The position numbers and the translations under genes were made by a program. This document shows, one piece after another, positions 9,695-19,738 of a stretch of DNA of 55,840 nt. The notes below the pieces were generated by a model, which made no database searches, was not told the DNA's origin, and saw nothing but the letters and a program-made list of their open reading frames with translations. Position 1 is the stretch's first letter. Each line of letters opens with the position of its first letter. The DNA is from Candidatus Woesearchaeota archaeon (GTDB lineage: Archaea > Nanobdellota > Nanobdellia > SCGC-AAA011-G17 > JACQNH01), in the NCBI GenBank assembly GCA_023246445.1, contig JAHFIJ010000003.1, positions 1 to 55,840 on the forward strand, given 5' to 3'.

Positions 9695-10118
9695 TTTCTT
9701 TACCTATTTCCTTAAGTTTATTTTTTATAATTAAATATAATTTTTGAAAAGAAGATAAAACTGCTTCCGTAACCTCTTTAACTGACTTCCCATAGATTAA
9801 TTTGTTCCTTTGATCTTCTATCGAATACATTAAGTTTAAGATTTCCTCTTTATCCGGGAAGTTAACTCCTAATTTTCTTTCTGCTAAAGGTGCAATCTTT
9901 TGTCCGGGTAATGGGGGTTTGAACCAGTCATGTTTTATCATTGTGCCTGTTGAAATCTTTCCTAAAGTATGGAGGTATAACTCCAGAAGGGAGATAGAAC
10001 ATGCAGAAGTATGCAAACCAATAGTTGCAGGTCTTTTTTCTATCCCTATTGTTATAGCATCTTCTATTTCCTGTAAATGTTCTTTTATATGCTCTTTGTG
10101 AATTTGTATCGAAACCAT
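9687..10118 (-). CDS. HEPN-like partner of adjacent MNT protein
   Basis: Helical protein overlapping the MNT gene by 8 nt; RNKLIYGKS resembles a degenerate HEPN motif. Confidence 0.55.
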   Translation of the reverse strand: MVSIQIHKEHIKEHLQEIEDAITIGIEKRPATIGLHTSACSISLLELYLHTLGKISTGTMIKHDWFKPPLPGQKIAPLAERKLGVNFPDKEEILNLMYSIEDQRNKLIYGKSVKEVTEAVLSSFQKLYLIIKNKLKEIGKEIE

Positions 10119-10294
10119 ATTAGGAATAAAAGTTCCAAGTATTTATAAATATTTCGGTAGAAAAGTTCCTAGTTAGATTAAAGAGCTTCCATCTCCACAA
10201 GCTTAAATTCGGACAGTTCTGTTAATGAGACTAATCATAATTAGGACTAATCCAGATTAGTATCTAAAAGTTTCTATTTTACCGAATGTTGAGT

Positions 10295-13200
10295 TTAGGC
10301 TGCAATCTTGAATTTAGCTATATTACTGAAGGTGTCTTTGCAGATAATAAATAAGGAAGAAGAGTCCATAGAAGTCTGATGATTTAGATTGTTTTTTAAC
10401 ATTTTAACCCCTTCTCCAAATGTGAAATCTACTGTTGAAGATTCACAGTCTGCATCTTCATCTATTCCAATTGTTAGTATATTTCCCTGCTTAAATATTG
10501 AGGTTAATTGTGAAGGAACTGTATCTACCTGTATTGAGAATTTGGATTGTAAGTCTATTAAATTACCAGCTGCGTCTAAACATTTAATGAAGAAGGTATA
10601 ATCTCCTTTAGGCAATATTAAATTTTGAGTGTGTTCTGTTGAATCTGTGTTCAGAAATAAAGCCATATCTGTTACTGGAACATTCTTGTCTGAGAATGCG
10701 CATTTGGCTTTTCCATTTTCTGCGCCTTCATCAGTTCTTACTTTTAATGTGATGTTTGAGGTAAATAGAGTTATATTTGCTAATGGAGATATCAAGGTTG
10801 CCTTTAATTGCCTGGCTACTCTTAAGCTGAAAGGGAATGATTCTTCATTTGTATTTCTCTTATCTTCTGGAGCTGAAGGCTGATCTTTGCATCTGAAAAA
10901 GAATTTATTTTCTCCTAAAGCCAAATTATTTAATTTTGTTTTACATTCATATAATCCCTGGAATAATGGTATTCTTGATGCTGAAGACGTAACACAAGTG
11001 AAATTATTCTGCATATTTTTGAAATCTATATCAAATTTATCCCATTTACATTCTGATGGTTCATTTAGGAATATAGATAAATCAGTTTCTGTAGTATTAA
11101 ATTGTAAAAAGGAATTGTCCTGTATTGACGTTACTTCCAAAGAAGGCGCTGTTAAATCAGGGCCTTTTTCTATATTAAATTTAATGAAATAGTCTCTTTG
11201 ATTTGAGTTTCCTTTTGCATCTGTGCATCTAGTAAATAATTCAAATCTTCCGCCGTTTGTTACTTTAATTAATTCCGCTGATGTAACTTCCTGCGGCAAG
11301 GAGAATAACATTGTATGATTAGTTTTAAATGAGGGAGAGCCGAAAAAATTTGGAGGCATGGTTTCAAATTTAACTGAATGATTTAATGATACTTTACATT
11401 GTGAAGGCTCGTTTGTTGTTATTCCTATTGAAATTGCCTGGAATGGTTTGAATTGTGGTGTAATTGTGAAGCCTTCTCCTTTTTGCTCTTGAACTTTAAA
11501 TCCTGATGGCAAAGAGTTTTCATCTGGTGTTATAATTGGAGAGGTAACGTCATTTGGATGTATATCTACACATTTTTCTTCTGTTGTTCCCTGATTTACT
11601 AACTGACAAGATTGACCCAAAGATTTGCATCTGTATTCTGAACAAACTTTTCCTGGCTGGTTGCATTTATCACAGTCTGAGTTTGAAATTATTGGAGGAG
11701 CAACCCAAGGCCTGCATTCTGCTACTAAATTATCTGTTTTTTGTTTTTTTAACATCATATCTATCGCTTGGTAGATTGTGTATGCCCACATTACTGTGTT
11801 TATGACCTGGAAAACGGTTATTCCTGTTGTGCCTTTAACCTCTACTATTGCGTCTTTTGCCGATAATATTTTTTCTTCAATTTTGCCTTTGCCTGGATTT
11901 TCTAGAACGAACGCATAATCATTATTTGACATTTTGTATATAAAACCTTTTTGATTGTTAACTAAAAAAGTTCTACTCTGTTTTATTTCCCCGGTTAAAC
12001 TAGAAAATTTAATTTTACTTAAATGCCCTGCACCTGCCAAAGTCCCGCCAGTATTTGGAAATAATGCTTGAATCCCTTTACCTAATAAAGTCCCACCCAA
12101 TGGAGAAGCACCTGCAAATGAACCTGCTGTTGTAAAGTATTTTGTATAAACTCCTGCTGCTGCAATAAATGTTAATGGAACTGCTAATCTTTTCATTAAA
12201 TCTGTAAATTCATATCTGCTGTCTTTTGTTTTGGAAGATTTTGAAAATGTTGTGAAATCTGATAAGTCTGCCAACTCCAAAGCAAATTTATTTGAGTTTT
12301 CTGAAAAGCCTTCAAATGTTGCTTTCCCTTCTATATTAAAATATGCACCACAATCGCCTATTGCCTTGCATACATTATTAGAGCCAACAATCCACTCTCT
12401 TGTTAAACAGTTGCAATTTTCCAGGCATTCATAACCGCCTGTGCCAAATACTCTGTCTATTCCACCCTTCTCATATTTAACAGAACATTTTTGCGTTGCC
12501 TGAGCGCATAAAGTTAAGCCTGCTGTCTGTGTAGTTGTTGCCTGATTAAATGCTGCCTGCGGATTTAAAGGTGATGCTAATGATGTAGAAGAACCTGCAG
12601 GGGTATTTTCAGCTAGGCCTGCTTCCCAGAATCTAATACCCGGGGAAATATGCGGAACACAAAAACCGCCGCCATCTTCCGGAGAAACTCTTAAGTCAGA
12701 TACGCCAAATGGAGCCCAGAAACAATCTCTTAATGCTAAATTATCACAGGCTTTTTTTCTACAGCATGCTATCTCTCTTTGCTTTTTTATAGCATCGCAG
12801 TCACCATCTTTACAGCCAGATATTTGAAATTTTGCAAAGTCACAGTCTGCACCACAACCACCAATTTGAATTTGATTTGCTGCATTGCAGGTTTCCCACC
12901 TATTATCACGACAAGCTGCTTCTATATATTTTCCTGAACCAGTTAAAAATAATGTCTGAAAATTATCAAAGGGTGGCTCTCCGGAATTACCCTGAACGCA
13001 AATTTCTTCACGAAAGTCTGCACATTCATCTGTAATTTCCTGGCCATCTATACAAATTTTTCTTAAATGCCTTGAGCCTACTAAATCTCTTCCAAAGCCT
13101 ACAGGACCATCATAATTACACCATGATTCGCCTGCTTTTTTCGGGCCGCCTGAAGCAGGAGATGTGGGAGATTTGAAAACATCCTGGGCTGAACAAGCAA

Positions 13201-14203
13201 TTGATTTACAAGTGAATTTTCCAAATGTAGGGGATTTATCACGAGAAGCTTCTTTGCATAGAGTTGATTTAGCAAAATCACAATTGCCACAATTAGAATC
13301 TTCCGGATTTGATAAAGAGCAGGATTGTTCTTTACTTAAAATAAAGCCATTATTAAATGAAGCTCTTTTATCTGAAGAATAAATATTTTCAGGATTGCCG
13401 CAGGAATCCAACCAATAAACTTCATCCTTATCTGATAAACAGCCTGTTGTTTTCTGCCTTGCACAGGTAGTTCCTAATACAGGATTAGAGCATAAAAAAT
13501 CCTTGTGAAATCCAACTGTAGATTTATTTACACCTGATAATGGAGAATCTGTTGTAGTAATCTCAACACCACATGATTCTCTTGTTGTAAAAACACAGGT
13601 ATTATCCGGCTTAACACAAGCACCTCTGTCTAAGGAGCGGCATTGATTTATACAAGCTAATTCTGTATTAATATTAGATAAAAATGTTGAATTAACATCT
13701 GCAAAATTTGAAGTTTCTCTTTTACATCTTGTTTGTGTAACAAAAGAACATTCATTTGATAAAACGCAGCATCCTTTAGTGCAAGGGAGAATGTTACAGT
13801 CTGCACCTTCTTTCCATGTTGAATTGGATTGAGATTCACATAGGCTTCTTGGTGTATTCTTAAAGCAATTGCCGGAGTTTTCATTAAAACAACATCCAGT
13901 CTTGCAAAAGCTGGTTTGATCACATGAAGTTGGAGCTGATAAAAATGAAGAGTCACATTCTGAAGCATTTGTGAAAACACATGATGAGCCTGTTTTGGTT
14001 TTTTGACAGCAGGATTTTTGATCTCCTGAGATAACGGTTTGTGCAGATACTGGAGAAGAGAATAAATCAATAGTTAAGAATGGTGTAAATAACAAGATTA
14101 AGATTTCAAATATAGCATAAAATTTTTTTTTAGGACAACCCTTTTTAATAAACATTAATGAAATAAAATTTCTTATTACTTCAAACGATCCAAGATATGT
14201 CAT
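10295..14203 (-). CDS. Giant secreted/membrane Cys-rich protein with C-terminal Ig-like beta domains
   Basis: Signal-like N-terminus; many CC/Cys motifs; central hydrophobic segments; AECRPWVAPP...DCDKCNQPGKVCSEYRC; paralogous to 19725-22940. Confidence 0.75.
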   Translation of the reverse strand: MTYLGSFEVIRNFISLMFIKKGCPKKKFYAIFEILILLFTPFLTIDLFSSPVSAQTVISGDQKSCCQKTKTGSSCVFTNASECDSSFLSAPTSCDQTSFCKTGCCFNENSGNCFKNTPRSLCESQSNSTWKEGADCNILPCTKGCCVLSNECSFVTQTRCKRETSNFADVNSTFLSNINTELACINQCRSLDRGACVKPDNTCVFTTRESCGVEITTTDSPLSGVNKSTVGFHKDFLCSNPVLGTTCARQKTTGCLSDKDEVYWLDSCGNPENIYSSDKRASFNNGFILSKEQSCSLSNPEDSNCGNCDFAKSTLCKEASRDKSPTFGKFTCKSIACSAQDVFKSPTSPASGGPKKAGESWCNYDGPVGFGRDLVGSRHLRKICIDGQEITDECADFREEICVQGNSGEPPFDNFQTLFLTGSGKYIEAACRDNRWETCNAANQIQIGGCGADCDFAKFQISGCKDGDCDAIKKQREIACCRKKACDNLALRDCFWAPFGVSDLRVSPEDGGGFCVPHISPGIRFWEAGLAENTPAGSSTSLASPLNPQAAFNQATTTQTAGLTLCAQATQKCSVKYEKGGIDRVFGTGGYECLENCNCLTREWIVGSNNVCKAIGDCGAYFNIEGKATFEGFSENSNKFALELADLSDFTTFSKSSKTKDSRYEFTDLMKRLAVPLTFIAAAGVYTKYFTTAGSFAGASPLGGTLLGKGIQALFPNTGGTLAGAGHLSKIKFSSLTGEIKQSRTFLVNNQKGFIYKMSNNDYAFVLENPGKGKIEEKILSAKDAIVEVKGTTGITVFQVINTVMWAYTIYQAIDMMLKKQKTDNLVAECRPWVAPPIISNSDCDKCNQPGKVCSEYRCKSLGQSCQLVNQGTTEEKCVDIHPNDVTSPIITPDENSLPSGFKVQEQKGEGFTITPQFKPFQAISIGITTNEPSQCKVSLNHSVKFETMPPNFFGSPSFKTNHTMLFSLPQEVTSAELIKVTNGGRFELFTRCTDAKGNSNQRDYFIKFNIEKGPDLTAPSLEVTSIQDNSFLQFNTTETDLSIFLNEPSECKWDKFDIDFKNMQNNFTCVTSSASRIPLFQGLYECKTKLNNLALGENKFFFRCKDQPSAPEDKRNTNEESFPFSLRVARQLKATLISPLANITLFTSNITLKVRTDEGAENGKAKCAFSDKNVPVTDMALFLNTDSTEHTQNLILPKGDYTFFIKCLDAAGNLIDLQSKFSIQVDTVPSQLTSIFKQGNILTIGIDEDADCESSTVDFTFGEGVKMLKNNLNHQTSMDSSSLFIICKDTFSNIAKFKIAA

Positions 14204-14204
14204 T

Positions 14205-14981
14205 TTAACCGGGTTCTCCCTGGATAAAGAATTGGAATCTAAATGGATTATTATTTGTTTTTAAGATGTATAATTTATCCGGATAAGGTTTTTTAAGCTC
14301 AATTAAAATTTTACCTTTATGCGTTATCATATACAATAATTGCTCGAAATTACCAAACTCTGCTTCTGTATCTATAACCTGGTTTACAGCAACATCATAT
14401 AAAGAGCCTAAAGGATAATCCAAGGCTGTGGAAAAGTCCTGAACTGTTAATTGTGCACCTGATCTTGATGTTAATACAACAGGATAATTTACTTTTACCA
14501 AAACCTTGTCTTTTTCTATATTAACATCTGTTTTTAATTTTTTAGGAGTTTGTATTGAAAACCCACTGCTAAAGCCTTTACAACTTTGGACATTAACACA
14601 AGACTGCAAAGCGAAATCCAAAGCGTTTTCTAATTGCTTTTCCATTTCTTCTTTTGTCAGCATCCTATTAATACATTCATCCCTTCCAGGAATATTGTAG
14701 CATAAAACTGAAACTCTAGAGCCATTAAATAATCTGAAAGTATCTGGCGGGGTATTTAAGTAACCGCCTTGCTTTCCTATTAAATTAATATAATCCGGAG
14801 CAACTCTTCCAATACAATCGGTAATAATTTTTTGAGGGCAATCTGTTTCTTTCTGCAAATCTTCTATTTTTGGTGGAGTAATGAAAGAGGATCTTAGATA
14901 GAAGGCTATAGATAACAGAATCAATATAATTATCCCTACTGTAATTAATAGGGTAGCTTGACCCCTTTTTTTTAATATCAT
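14205..14981 (-). CDS. Pilin-like protein with class III-type signal
   Basis: MILKKRGQATLLITVGIIILILLSIAFYL. Confidence 0.65.
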   Translation of the reverse strand: MILKKRGQATLLITVGIIILILLSIAFYLRSSFITPPKIEDLQKETDCPQKIITDCIGRVAPDYINLIGKQGGYLNTPPDTFRLFNGSRVSVLCYNIPGRDECINRMLTKEEMEKQLENALDFALQSCVNVQSCKGFSSGFSIQTPKKLKTDVNIEKDKVLVKVNYPVVLTSRSGAQLTVQDFSTALDYPLGSLYDVAVNQVIDTEAEFGNFEQLLYMITHKGKILIELKKPYPDKLYILKTNNNPFRFQFFIQGEPG

Positions 14982-15078
14982 AGATAAATCTTTATAAAGT
15001 AAATATATAAATATTACTGTTTGATTTTAGATATAGTATAACCCTCTGTTATATGAAATTTAATTTTCAAATCCTAGA

Positions 15079-15555
15079 ATGATAAGTAATATAAAGAACT
15101 CCGCCTTAAACAATAATATGAATGACGAACGCTTCATGAAATTAGCAATTGAACAAGCTAAAAACGCACCTTTTCCGTTTGGTTGTGTTTTAGTTAAAGA
15201 CAAGCAGATTATTTCTAGTGGAAAATCAGGTAAAACCAATAATTTTGACCCCACAGCTCATGCAGAAATTAATGCGATAAGAGATGCGTGTAAATCACTA
15301 CATTCCAAAGATTTAAATGGGGTTACTTTATATTCTACTTGTGAGCCTTGCCCTATGTGTTTTTCTGCTTCATGGTGGGCAAATATTAGTAGAATCGTCT
15401 TTGGAATTTCATTAAAAGAATCTTCAAAATTATTTGGTAAAGAAATGCTTGTTAGCACTAAATATCTTAATAGAAAAGGTGCTAATAAAATTGAAATAAA
15501 AGGCGGGGTTCTAAAAGAGGAAATCTTTAAACTATATGACAGATTTGAAAATTAA
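15079..15555 (+). CDS. Cytidine/deoxycytidylate-deaminase-fold nucleoside deaminase (guanine/tRNA adenosine deaminase-like)
   Basis: AHAEINAIRDA and TCEPCPMC zinc motifs. Confidence 0.85.
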   Translation: MISNIKNSALNNNMNDERFMKLAIEQAKNAPFPFGCVLVKDKQIISSGKSGKTNNFDPTAHAEINAIRDACKSLHSKDLNGVTLYSTCEPCPMCFSASWWANISRIVFGISLKESSKLFGKEMLVSTKYLNRKGANKIEIKGGVLKEEIFKLYDRFEN

Positions 15556-15852
15556 ATTTCTCCGCTTTTTTTCTTCTGAAAAAAATACTCGACCCAATTG
15601 CATTCTCACTTCGTTCGGGTCGCTTAACACGTGATTTAGCGGTTCCGTCCTTGCAGTCCTTCAACCCAAATTTCCTTTATTGAAACTTCGTTAAATCCTA
15701 AAGTTAGGCGACATATTACTCGGTGGGCTCGAAAACGATTACGAATATTTTTCTTTCAGAAAAATTATGGTGTCGGCTCGAAGTCGCTTACGTGACAGAT
15801 AGCTGAAAACCTGCGGATTTTTAGATTAGTAGACCGAAAAGCTTAAATACTA

Positions 15853-15884
15853 AAGTGAATAACATTATTCATTAAGTGAATAAC
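15853..15884 (+). promoter_or_regulatory. Operator-like repeats at HTH-MNT gene start
   Basis: GAATAA-CA-TTATTC inverted repeat; AAGTGAATAAC repeated at 15853 and 15874 (21 bp apart); TATA-like cttaaata upstream. Confidence 0.6.
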
Positions 15885-15888
15885 TAAA

Positions 15889-16509
15889 ATGAGACAAAAA
15901 ACATTATTAAAGATTATAGAACTGATGAGAACTAAACTAGACAAGGGGCTAACTATACTGGAAATTTCTAAAAAACTGAAAATTGGCTACCGACCAGCAC
16001 ATATGCATATTACCAACATGGAAAAAGAAGGGATAATAAAAATTGAAAAAGTTGGAAGTGCTAAGCAATGTTCTCTCAATTTGGGAAATGCAAATACAAG
16101 ACATCTTTTAGAAGAAGTAGATATATCAAGAAAGGAAGAGCTATATCAAAAGAACCCTAAGTTAAAAATTATAGACAAACTAATCTCAAAATTAACGGAA
16201 AAGTTCATCTCTGAAATTCATTCTATTGTTTTGTTCGGAAGTTATGCCAAAGGAACAGCAACAAACCAATCGGATATTGATATCTTGTTTATAGTAGGCA
16301 ATATTGGAGATAAAAATTTAAGAGAAGAGATAGAAAGAGAGAGTGCAAGTTATCAATATTCTCATAATATAAAAATAAGCCCCCTAATCACAAATATTAT
16401 GGAATTTCAAAAAATGCTAAAGGCGAAAGAATTAAATGTTGGAAAAGAAACAAGAGAATATGGAATATCTTTGTATGGACATGAAATATTTTGGAGGATT
16501 ATGGTATGA
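15889..16509 (+). CDS. wHTH-MNT nucleotidyltransferase fusion (antitoxin-like)
   Basis: N-terminal HTH; GSYAKGTATNQSDIDILFI (GSx10DxD). Confidence 0.8.
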   Translation: MRQKTLLKIIELMRTKLDKGLTILEISKKLKIGYRPAHMHITNMEKEGIIKIEKVGSAKQCSLNLGNANTRHLLEEVDISRKEELYQKNPKLKIIDKLISKLTEKFISEIHSIVLFGSYAKGTATNQSDIDILFIVGNIGDKNLREEIERESASYQYSHNIKISPLITNIMEFQKMLKAKELNVGKETREYGISLYGHEIFWRIMV

Positions 16510-17063
16510 AAAATAGAGGTGAAGTTTTAAGGAAGAAGATTGATAGATATTTGAGAAAAGAACAGCTTTTTCAAGATGAAGAACATAAAAAACTGGAAAA
16601 AGCTTTTTTAACAAAATCAAGAAAGAACTTTACTGTTGCTAATCTCATCTTTAAAATATCTGAACAAGAAGGCATAAGAAAATTACTTTCTCTTGCTTCT
16701 GATTTTGAAATGTATGACTGGGTGATTATCGTCTCTTATTATGCAATGTATACTTCTGCTTTATCTGCATTAGCGAAACTTGGATTTAAGTCAAAAAGCC
16801 ATGCAGCAACAATAACTGTTCTTGAGCATCATTATGTAAATGGGAGTAAAGATAATGGTAAATCTTTGGAACAAAAAGATATTCATAAATTGGTAAAAGC
16901 TTATGCTATAAGTGAACAACTTATAACAAAGTTAATTCAAACCAAAACAAAAAGAGAAACTGCTCAATATGATGCAACCCCCTCAATTACGAAAGAAAAT
17001 GCAAAAACAGCTTTACATGATTCAGAAGAATTTATTACAAAGATTGAAGAGATCTTGACTTAG
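16491..17063 (+). CDS. HEPN-domain protein
   Basis: YDWVIIVSYYAMYTSALSALAKLGFKSKSHAAT, overlaps MNT gene. Confidence 0.75.
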   Translation: MEDYGMKNRGEVLRKKIDRYLRKEQLFQDEEHKKLEKAFLTKSRKNFTVANLIFKISEQEGIRKLLSLASDFEMYDWVIIVSYYAMYTSALSALAKLGFKSKSHAATITVLEHHYVNGSKDNGKSLEQKDIHKLVKAYAISEQLITKLIQTKTKRETAQYDATPSITKENAKTALHDSEEFITKIEEILT

Positions 17064-17485
17064 GTAGTGGCCTCTTTCCACAGTAACTCGAAATAATTTC
17101 TATAAGAATCTGCCACTTCCTTGCTTATGATTAAAGTAGCAATTGGAGTTTCGCTCCAAACAATAATCGCGGTTTTATCATCATAAATAAAAGTGGTTGT
17201 AGGAGAAGAAAACTCATCTTTAAAATATCTGAATTTTGTAAAAGCAATTTTTACTTGTTCTGTATTCTTTGAACTTTTAGATAAAATTACTCTTGCATCA
17301 ATCTTTAATTCTTTTTTCTGCTTTTGGAATATCTCAAAATCATGTTTCATTATCTCTAAAAATCTCCCTGATGAGCCAAAAGCAACATATTCTTTATAGT
17401 TCAGAATATCTTGGAGTATTGATTTTATACCTTTTCTGCCTCTAAATATATCAGATTCTTCCTTTTCTTTTGATTCTTTAAACAC
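17060..17485 (-). pseudogene. TrmB-like regulator, C-terminal domain only
   Basis: EILPELNSVFKESK...GIKSILQDILNYKEYVAFGSSGRFLEIM...YRNYFELLWKEA resembles the TrmB C-terminal half; no wHTH in frame. Confidence 0.55.
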
Positions 17486-17584
17486 AGAATTTAATTCAGG
17501 CAGAATTTCTTGCTTATTTTCATATTTTCAGTTAAGCAAGAACCTTTTCTTAATCGAGATGTTATGTCTAATTCAGAATTCGGC

Positions 17585-17935
17585 CTACTCTACTTTGGCA
17601 AATCCATTGAAATGAATTTTAGAATCTTCATGGTCAAATACTTCAACAACTTTATATTTCCCTTTTGTGAATGGCTCACCATCTAATAGAAAATGTGTTG
17701 CTTCCAAAATTATAATGCTCGCCAAGGGTTTTGAAAGTTGTTGATTCCCTTTTGTTTCTAATAATGGAATCTCTCCTTCAATCCAATAATTCCTTTGACC
17801 CTTCTTTAGAAATTCATGGATTTGCTCATTAACAAGATTTTCAGGAATACACTCTTCTTCTTTTCTATTTCCTTTTTTGAATTCTTCAATATTTCTTAAT
17901 GCCAAATCAGGATTGTATTCTGTTTGTATGCCCAT
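17585..17935 (-). CDS. Conserved hypothetical protein
   Basis: 116-aa ORF with TATA-like tttatataaat upstream on the minus strand. Confidence 0.55.
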   Translation of the reverse strand: MGIQTEYNPDLALRNIEEFKKGNRKEEECIPENLVNEQIHEFLKKGQRNYWIEGEIPLLETKGNQQLSKPLASIIILEATHFLLDGEPFTKGKYKVVEVFDHEDSKIHFNGFAKVE

Positions 17936-17955
17936 AACCGAACAGAAAATCTTGT

Positions 17956-18036
17956 ATTTATATAAATGTAATCCTTTTTTACTCTTAACTGATTGGGATA
18001 TAGTGATATTTGTTGATATTTTTTAATTTGTAATAA
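17956..18036. repeat. Direct repeat copy 1 (about 80 bp, diverged)
   Basis: tatataaatgtaat..cctttttyactcttaaCYgattggRatatagYgatRtttgttgatattttttaatttgtaatWact shared with 19659-19738. Confidence 0.8.
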
Positions 18037-18232
18037 CTCTATTTCTAATGTTATTTTAGACTCTTTAGTCGTTTCTTAGTTTTTACAATATTTTTGTAAT
18101 ATTTACGAATTTTTGTCAAAAATACGCAATTCATCTCAAGACCTAAAGGAATGAGATTTCTTGCTTAGAAGATCTTAAAGTTTACTTTACAGTGTAGAAA
18201 GGATTTTAAACTGTTTACACTAGTTAAATTTT

Positions 18233-18619
18233 ATGGAAGGGCAAATAAAATTTTTTTTGGAAAAATTGAAAGAGATGTCTGATCTTGGTAGTGTTAAATT
18301 TGTTTTTTTATTTGGTTCTTATGGGCAAGGAAAACAAAATAAACTATCTGATATTGACTTTGCTGTGTATTATGATGGCGAGGGTAAAGAGAGATTTAAA
18401 TTCAGATTGAAGCTTACTGCTAAATTACCTAACAATTATGACATACAGATATTCCAGGATTTACCTCTATTTGTAAGAAAGGAGGTTTTGAAGGGTAAAT
18501 TGATATATACAAGGGATTTAATTTTTGTGTATGATAAAGCCTATGAAACAATAAAGGAGTTTGATCATTTTAAGAAATATTATTATGATTATATAAGGCA
18601 CAGGAGATTAAGAATATGA
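18233..18619 (+). CDS. MntA-like MNT nucleotidyltransferase antitoxin
   Basis: FLFGSYGQGKQNKLSDIDFAVY. Confidence 0.85.
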   Translation: MEGQIKFFLEKLKEMSDLGSVKFVFLFGSYGQGKQNKLSDIDFAVYYDGEGKERFKFRLKLTAKLPNNYDIQIFQDLPLFVRKEVLKGKLIYTRDLIFVYDKAYETIKEFDHFKKYYYDYIRHRRLRI

Positions 18620-19035
18620 GGAAGGAAATAATTGAAAGTAAGCTAGCTAAAATTACTGATAGTTTGAATGTTATAGTGGAAAATATGCCCGAGGAATATG
18701 AAGATTTTATTAAATTAGGGCTGATAAAAGAGGGCTTATATAAAAAAGTTGAATTTGCAATAGAAACTATTCTTGATATCTGTGCTGTAATAAATTCGGA
18801 TTTGGGCTTGGGGATGCCTGAAGTAGAAGATGATATCCTTGATAATTTAGAGAAAAAAAGAGTCTTGAAAAAAGAAGTAATTGCAAAAATAAGGGAAATG
18901 AAAGGGTTTAGAAATTTGCTTGTTCACAAATATGGTGATGTAGACGATAAAAAGGCATTTGATAATCTAAAAGAAGGCATAGAAGATTTTGATATAGCCA
19001 TGAAGGATATTGAGAATGTTCTTAAAAGATATTAA
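18616..19035 (+). CDS. HepT-like HEPN toxin (DUF86)
   Basis: RNLLVHKYG (Rx4HxY), overlaps MNT gene. Confidence 0.85.
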   Translation: MRKEIIESKLAKITDSLNVIVENMPEEYEDFIKLGLIKEGLYKKVEFAIETILDICAVINSDLGLGMPEVEDDILDNLEKKRVLKKEVIAKIREMKGFRNLLVHKYGDVDDKKAFDNLKEGIEDFDIAMKDIENVLKRY

Positions 19036-19093
19036 TTTGTTATAACTTTGCAAAATTGTAGATCTTATAAATAAGAGAGTTATGTATTATAGT

Positions 19094-19258
19094 ATGAGGA
19101 TGCGAGTAAAAACTGTCAAAGAAAGCGAGTATAATGAATTGAAAAAAAAGGCCGAGCTAAATGAAGACTTGTTAACTCAGTTAGTAAGTGGATTAGAAGA
19201 TATAAAGGCTGGAAGAATAAAACCTTGGAAAAGAACTACAAACCGATCTTCTTCTTAA
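19094..19258 (+). CDS. Small orphan antitoxin-like protein (54 aa), missed by ORF track
   Basis: MRMRVKTVKESEYNELKKKAELNEDLLTQLVSGLEDIKAGRIKPWKRTTNRSSS*. Confidence 0.6.
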   Translation: MRMRVKTVKESEYNELKKKAELNEDLLTQLVSGLEDIKAGRIKPWKRTTNRSSS

Positions 19259-19324
19259 TTTCTTCTCTGTAAGAATGTGCAGGTAATTCTATTAATAGCG
19301 GCCATATTCAATTGAAAAAGAACT

Positions 19325-19639
19325 TTATTTCTTCTGATATCGATTATTATCCCGATTATAACATTTATCCATGACTTGCTTCCATGCTTCTTCAAGATTT
19401 ACCCCATTTGAGTTTGCAAGACAACATAATGTAAAAATCACGTCTGCAATTTCAGTTCCCAGTTCCTGCTCTTTTTCAGAACTTTTCTTCTTTTTTGGGC
19501 CATGTAAATGGTTAACTTCTCTCGCCAGTTCACCTATTTCTTCCATAAGTCTTGCTAAAATTTCATGAGGTTTCCAATATTGTGGCTCGAACTGGGAAGT
19601 CCATTGGTCTACTTCATCTTGCAAATTTTTTAGTGCCAT
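19325..19639 (-). CDS. MazG-like nucleotide pyrophosphohydrolase
   Basis: LARLMEEIGELAREV...GTEIADVIFTLCCLANSNGVNLEEAW. Confidence 0.85.
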   Translation of the reverse strand: MALKNLQDEVDQWTSQFEPQYWKPHEILARLMEEIGELAREVNHLHGPKKKKSSEKEQELGTEIADVIFTLCCLANSNGVNLEEAWKQVMDKCYNRDNNRYQKK

Positions 19640-19658
19640 GGATAAATGAAGTTACAGG

Positions 19659-19738
19659 ATATATAAATGTAATTCCTTTTTCACTCTTAACCGATTGGAA
19701 TATAGCGATGTTTGTTGATATTTTTTAATTTGTAATTA
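19659..19738. repeat. Direct repeat copy 2 (about 80 bp)
   Basis: See 17956-18036; overlaps the 3' end of the 19725-22940 gene and the MazG promoter region. Confidence 0.8.

Noticed and set aside
10389-13382. Multiple plus-strand ORFs and alternate minus frames inside the giant Cys-rich gene
   Set aside because: Shadow ORFs; the 1302-aa frame has clear domain homology to its paralog.
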